NCBI GenBank assembly: GCA_934454745.1
Contig: CAKSGP010000013.1
Location: 1-13,384 of the forward strand
DNA from: an uncultured Clostridia bacterium
Lineage (GTDB): Bacteria > Bacillota > Clostridia > UBA1381
Length of the DNA: 13,384 nucleotides
Direction of reading: 5' to 3'
Shown in pieces: positions 12,014 through 13,384 of this stretch. Under the pieces are notes generated by a model, which did no database searches, had not been told where the DNA came from, and worked only from the letters and a program-made list of their open reading frames with translations. Every line of letters starts with the position of its first letter. Position 1 is the stretch's first letter. The position numbers and the translations under genes were made by a program.

Positions 12014-13384
12014 ATGGCAGATACTCAGAACAAAGCCCAAAAGCAGGCAAAAAAGTTCCGGGCTAAAGCTCTTGTTCTTTCTGAAAGAAAGCCTGTTAAA
12101 TATAAGATAATTAAAATTCAGAACTCTGAAAACATTCGTAAAAAGCACATAGATACCGCAAGCACAGCAGTACAATCTCAGGCTCAGACCGAAAAAAAGC
12201 CTGAAAAAGCACAAGAAGCTTCCAATGTAAATAACAATAAAAAAAGGAAATCAAACTTAACCAAGACTACAACATCCGCCAATAATTCGGATGATAAAAA
12301 TAAAGATACCGTAAAAAATTCTGCTTCAAAGCAAAATTACTTTTCGCAAAATAGAGGTAAAAGTGCCTCAAACGAAATCCATACTGCTTTTTCTAACTCA
12401 TCAAAAATTGAACGTCAAAAATTAAAGGCAGCAGAGATCAATAACAAGCTTAAATCGGACATTGAAAAAGTACGTACCGAAACGAAAGCCCTTGAAAAAA
12501 ACATCAAAATCCATGAAATAAACAAAGCAAAAGAAAAGTATAAGGTAAATCATTTAAATAAAGCTAATGCAGATACCGAAAGATTTAAGAGAGCGTTTGA
12601 CAATACTATAAAAAAGGAAACATCTCAAAATCCCGAACACAATAAGCACAAGGCAGAAGCCTCACTGCATTATAAAAAAAAGATATGCTATAACTCACAA
12701 GGGGAGAAAATAGAGCAAAAGCATAAGAAAGCCGATCAAAAATCAAATGAAAACAACAATGTTTTAAAAAGGATCACAACAGCTGCATCGGTTGTTTCCA
12801 ACCCCAAACAAGCTCCCAAAACTCTTGTGGAGGAGCAGATTCGTAAAACTAAGCTTGGAAACGCATTACTTGATGCCAAAGATGATGTGAACACCCTCGA
12901 AGAAGCAGCAAAGTCTGATTCACTTGCAGATGCCACATCAAATATGGCAACCTCATTGCCAGAACACCAATTTAAAAGAGCGGTACGCAGCACTGTAAAC
13001 AAAACTATAACGAACAAAGGCACGACTAAACGTCTTGCTGATAATAAAAAAGCGATTAAACGCAAATACGGACATGAAGCTGCAAAGGCTCAACGGGCAG
13101 AGCGAAATGCACGCCGTGCCAAAGAAAGTGCAATACATAGAGCCAAAATAAGCTTCTATAAAGAAGAAAAAGGACTTATAAAGTCTGCAAGTGCAATAAA
13201 GAATGCTAAAGTTGCCTTTAAAAAAATCGCAGCCGAAGCAGTAAAGGCAGCTTTTATTGCAGCCAAAGAAGCAATAGCCGCTTTAATAGCAGCTGCCGGT
13301 CCTGTACTCATAGTTATAATTATTATAATTTTAGCCGTGGCTGTGCTATTTGCATGGCTACAGCCACAAACAAAGGATTTATAT
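12014..13384 (+). CDS. CD1108-like membrane-anchored protein, N-terminal part (3' end cut by the window)
   Basis: The ATG at 12014 follows AGTGAGGAGGAAAC (11997-12010), a strong ribosome binding site. The frame stays open for 457 codons to the window end. Residues 1-420 are basic and mostly helical, full of Lys, Ala, Asn and Gln, with low complexity and probable coiled-coil stretches. A lone hydrophobic helix at about 430-448 follows, with an Ala-rich run (AEAVKAAFIAAKEAIAALIA) just before it. This basic-then-helix start recalls CD1108-type proteins of conjugative elements, which carry a lysozyme-like and NlpC/P60 peptidase on the outside; the catalytic part would lie beyond the window and is not seen here. 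Its position after VirB4 fits that role, which is to open the cell wall for the transfer channel. The long cytoplasmic basic part is unusual. The assignment is an inference. Confidence 0.72.
   Translation, partial: MADTQNKAQKQAKKFRAKALVLSERKPVKYKIIKIQNSENIRKKHIDTASTAVQSQAQTEKKPEKAQEASNVNNNKKRKSNLTKTTTSANNSDDKNKDTVKNSASKQNYFSQNRGKSASNEIHTAFSNSSKIERQKLKAAEINNKLKSDIEKVRTETKALEKNIKIHEINKAKEKYKVNHLNKANADTERFKRAFDNTIKKETSQNPEHNKHKAEASLHYKKKICYNSQGEKIEQKHKKADQKSNENNNVLKRITTAASVVSNPKQAPKTLVEEQIRKTKLGNALLDAKDDVNTLEEAAKSDSLADATSNMATSLPEHQFKRAVRSTVNKTITNKGTTKRLADNKKAIKRKYGHEAAKAQRAERNARRAKESAIHRAKISFYKEEKGLIKSASAIKNAKVAFKKIAAEAVKAAFIAAKEAIAALIAAAGPVLIVIIIIILAVAVLFAWLQPQTKDLY

Overview
The window looks like part of an integrative and conjugative element (or a related large mobile element) of a gut or rumen Clostridia member, most likely Ruminococcus-like. 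The reasons are the AT-rich coding sequence with Gram-positive ribosome binding sites, lipoprotein signals, a CD1110-type VirB4, a PrgI-family protein, and a gene order typical of Firmicutes conjugation modules. Every supported gene is on the + strand, and both ends of the window cut through genes. This assignment rests on reading the proteins by eye; no database search was run.

Region 1 (1-1641) is an accessory and maintenance cluster: the C-terminal part of a ParB-like protein, a DUF6075-like small protein, an unrecognised 145-aa protein and an overlapping 58-aa membrane protein.

Region 2 (1642-2229) has no convincing full gene. It starts with a strong sigma-A promoter and a truncated HipA-like N-terminus. 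It then runs through about 340 bases packed with hairpins, including a pair of 32-bp direct repeats. This is the best candidate for an unannotated structured RNA; a HEARO/omega-RNA-like origin is one hypothesis.

Region 3 (2230-4335) encodes two unrelated lipoproteins. They are separated by a clear intrinsic terminator, an array of eight 10-bp direct repeats and an extended -10 promoter.

Region 4 (4334-9202) is the core of a type IV secretion system: a VirB2/Maff2-like pilin candidate, a VirB6/TrbL-like channel protein, a PrgI-family (VirB3-like) protein and a VirB4 ATPase with an unusual membrane-anchored N-terminal extension. A stem-loop with a T-run follows the pilin gene and may let it be expressed more strongly than the genes downstream.

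Region 5 (9203-13384) carries a 119-aa hypothetical protein, a 660-aa coiled-coil/GAF/GGDEF diguanylate cyclase with an unrecognised C-terminal domain, a 102-aa two-helix membrane protein, and the start of a large basic, membrane-anchored protein. The last resembles the N-terminal part of CD1108-type conjugative cell-wall hydrolases. Perfect or near-perfect hairpins with a shared CATTC...GAATG core flank this insertion on both sides, and a third related copy starts the structured region near 1872. The overall picture is a conjugation operon with a c-di-GMP signalling enzyme inserted between VirB4 and the putative wall hydrolase.
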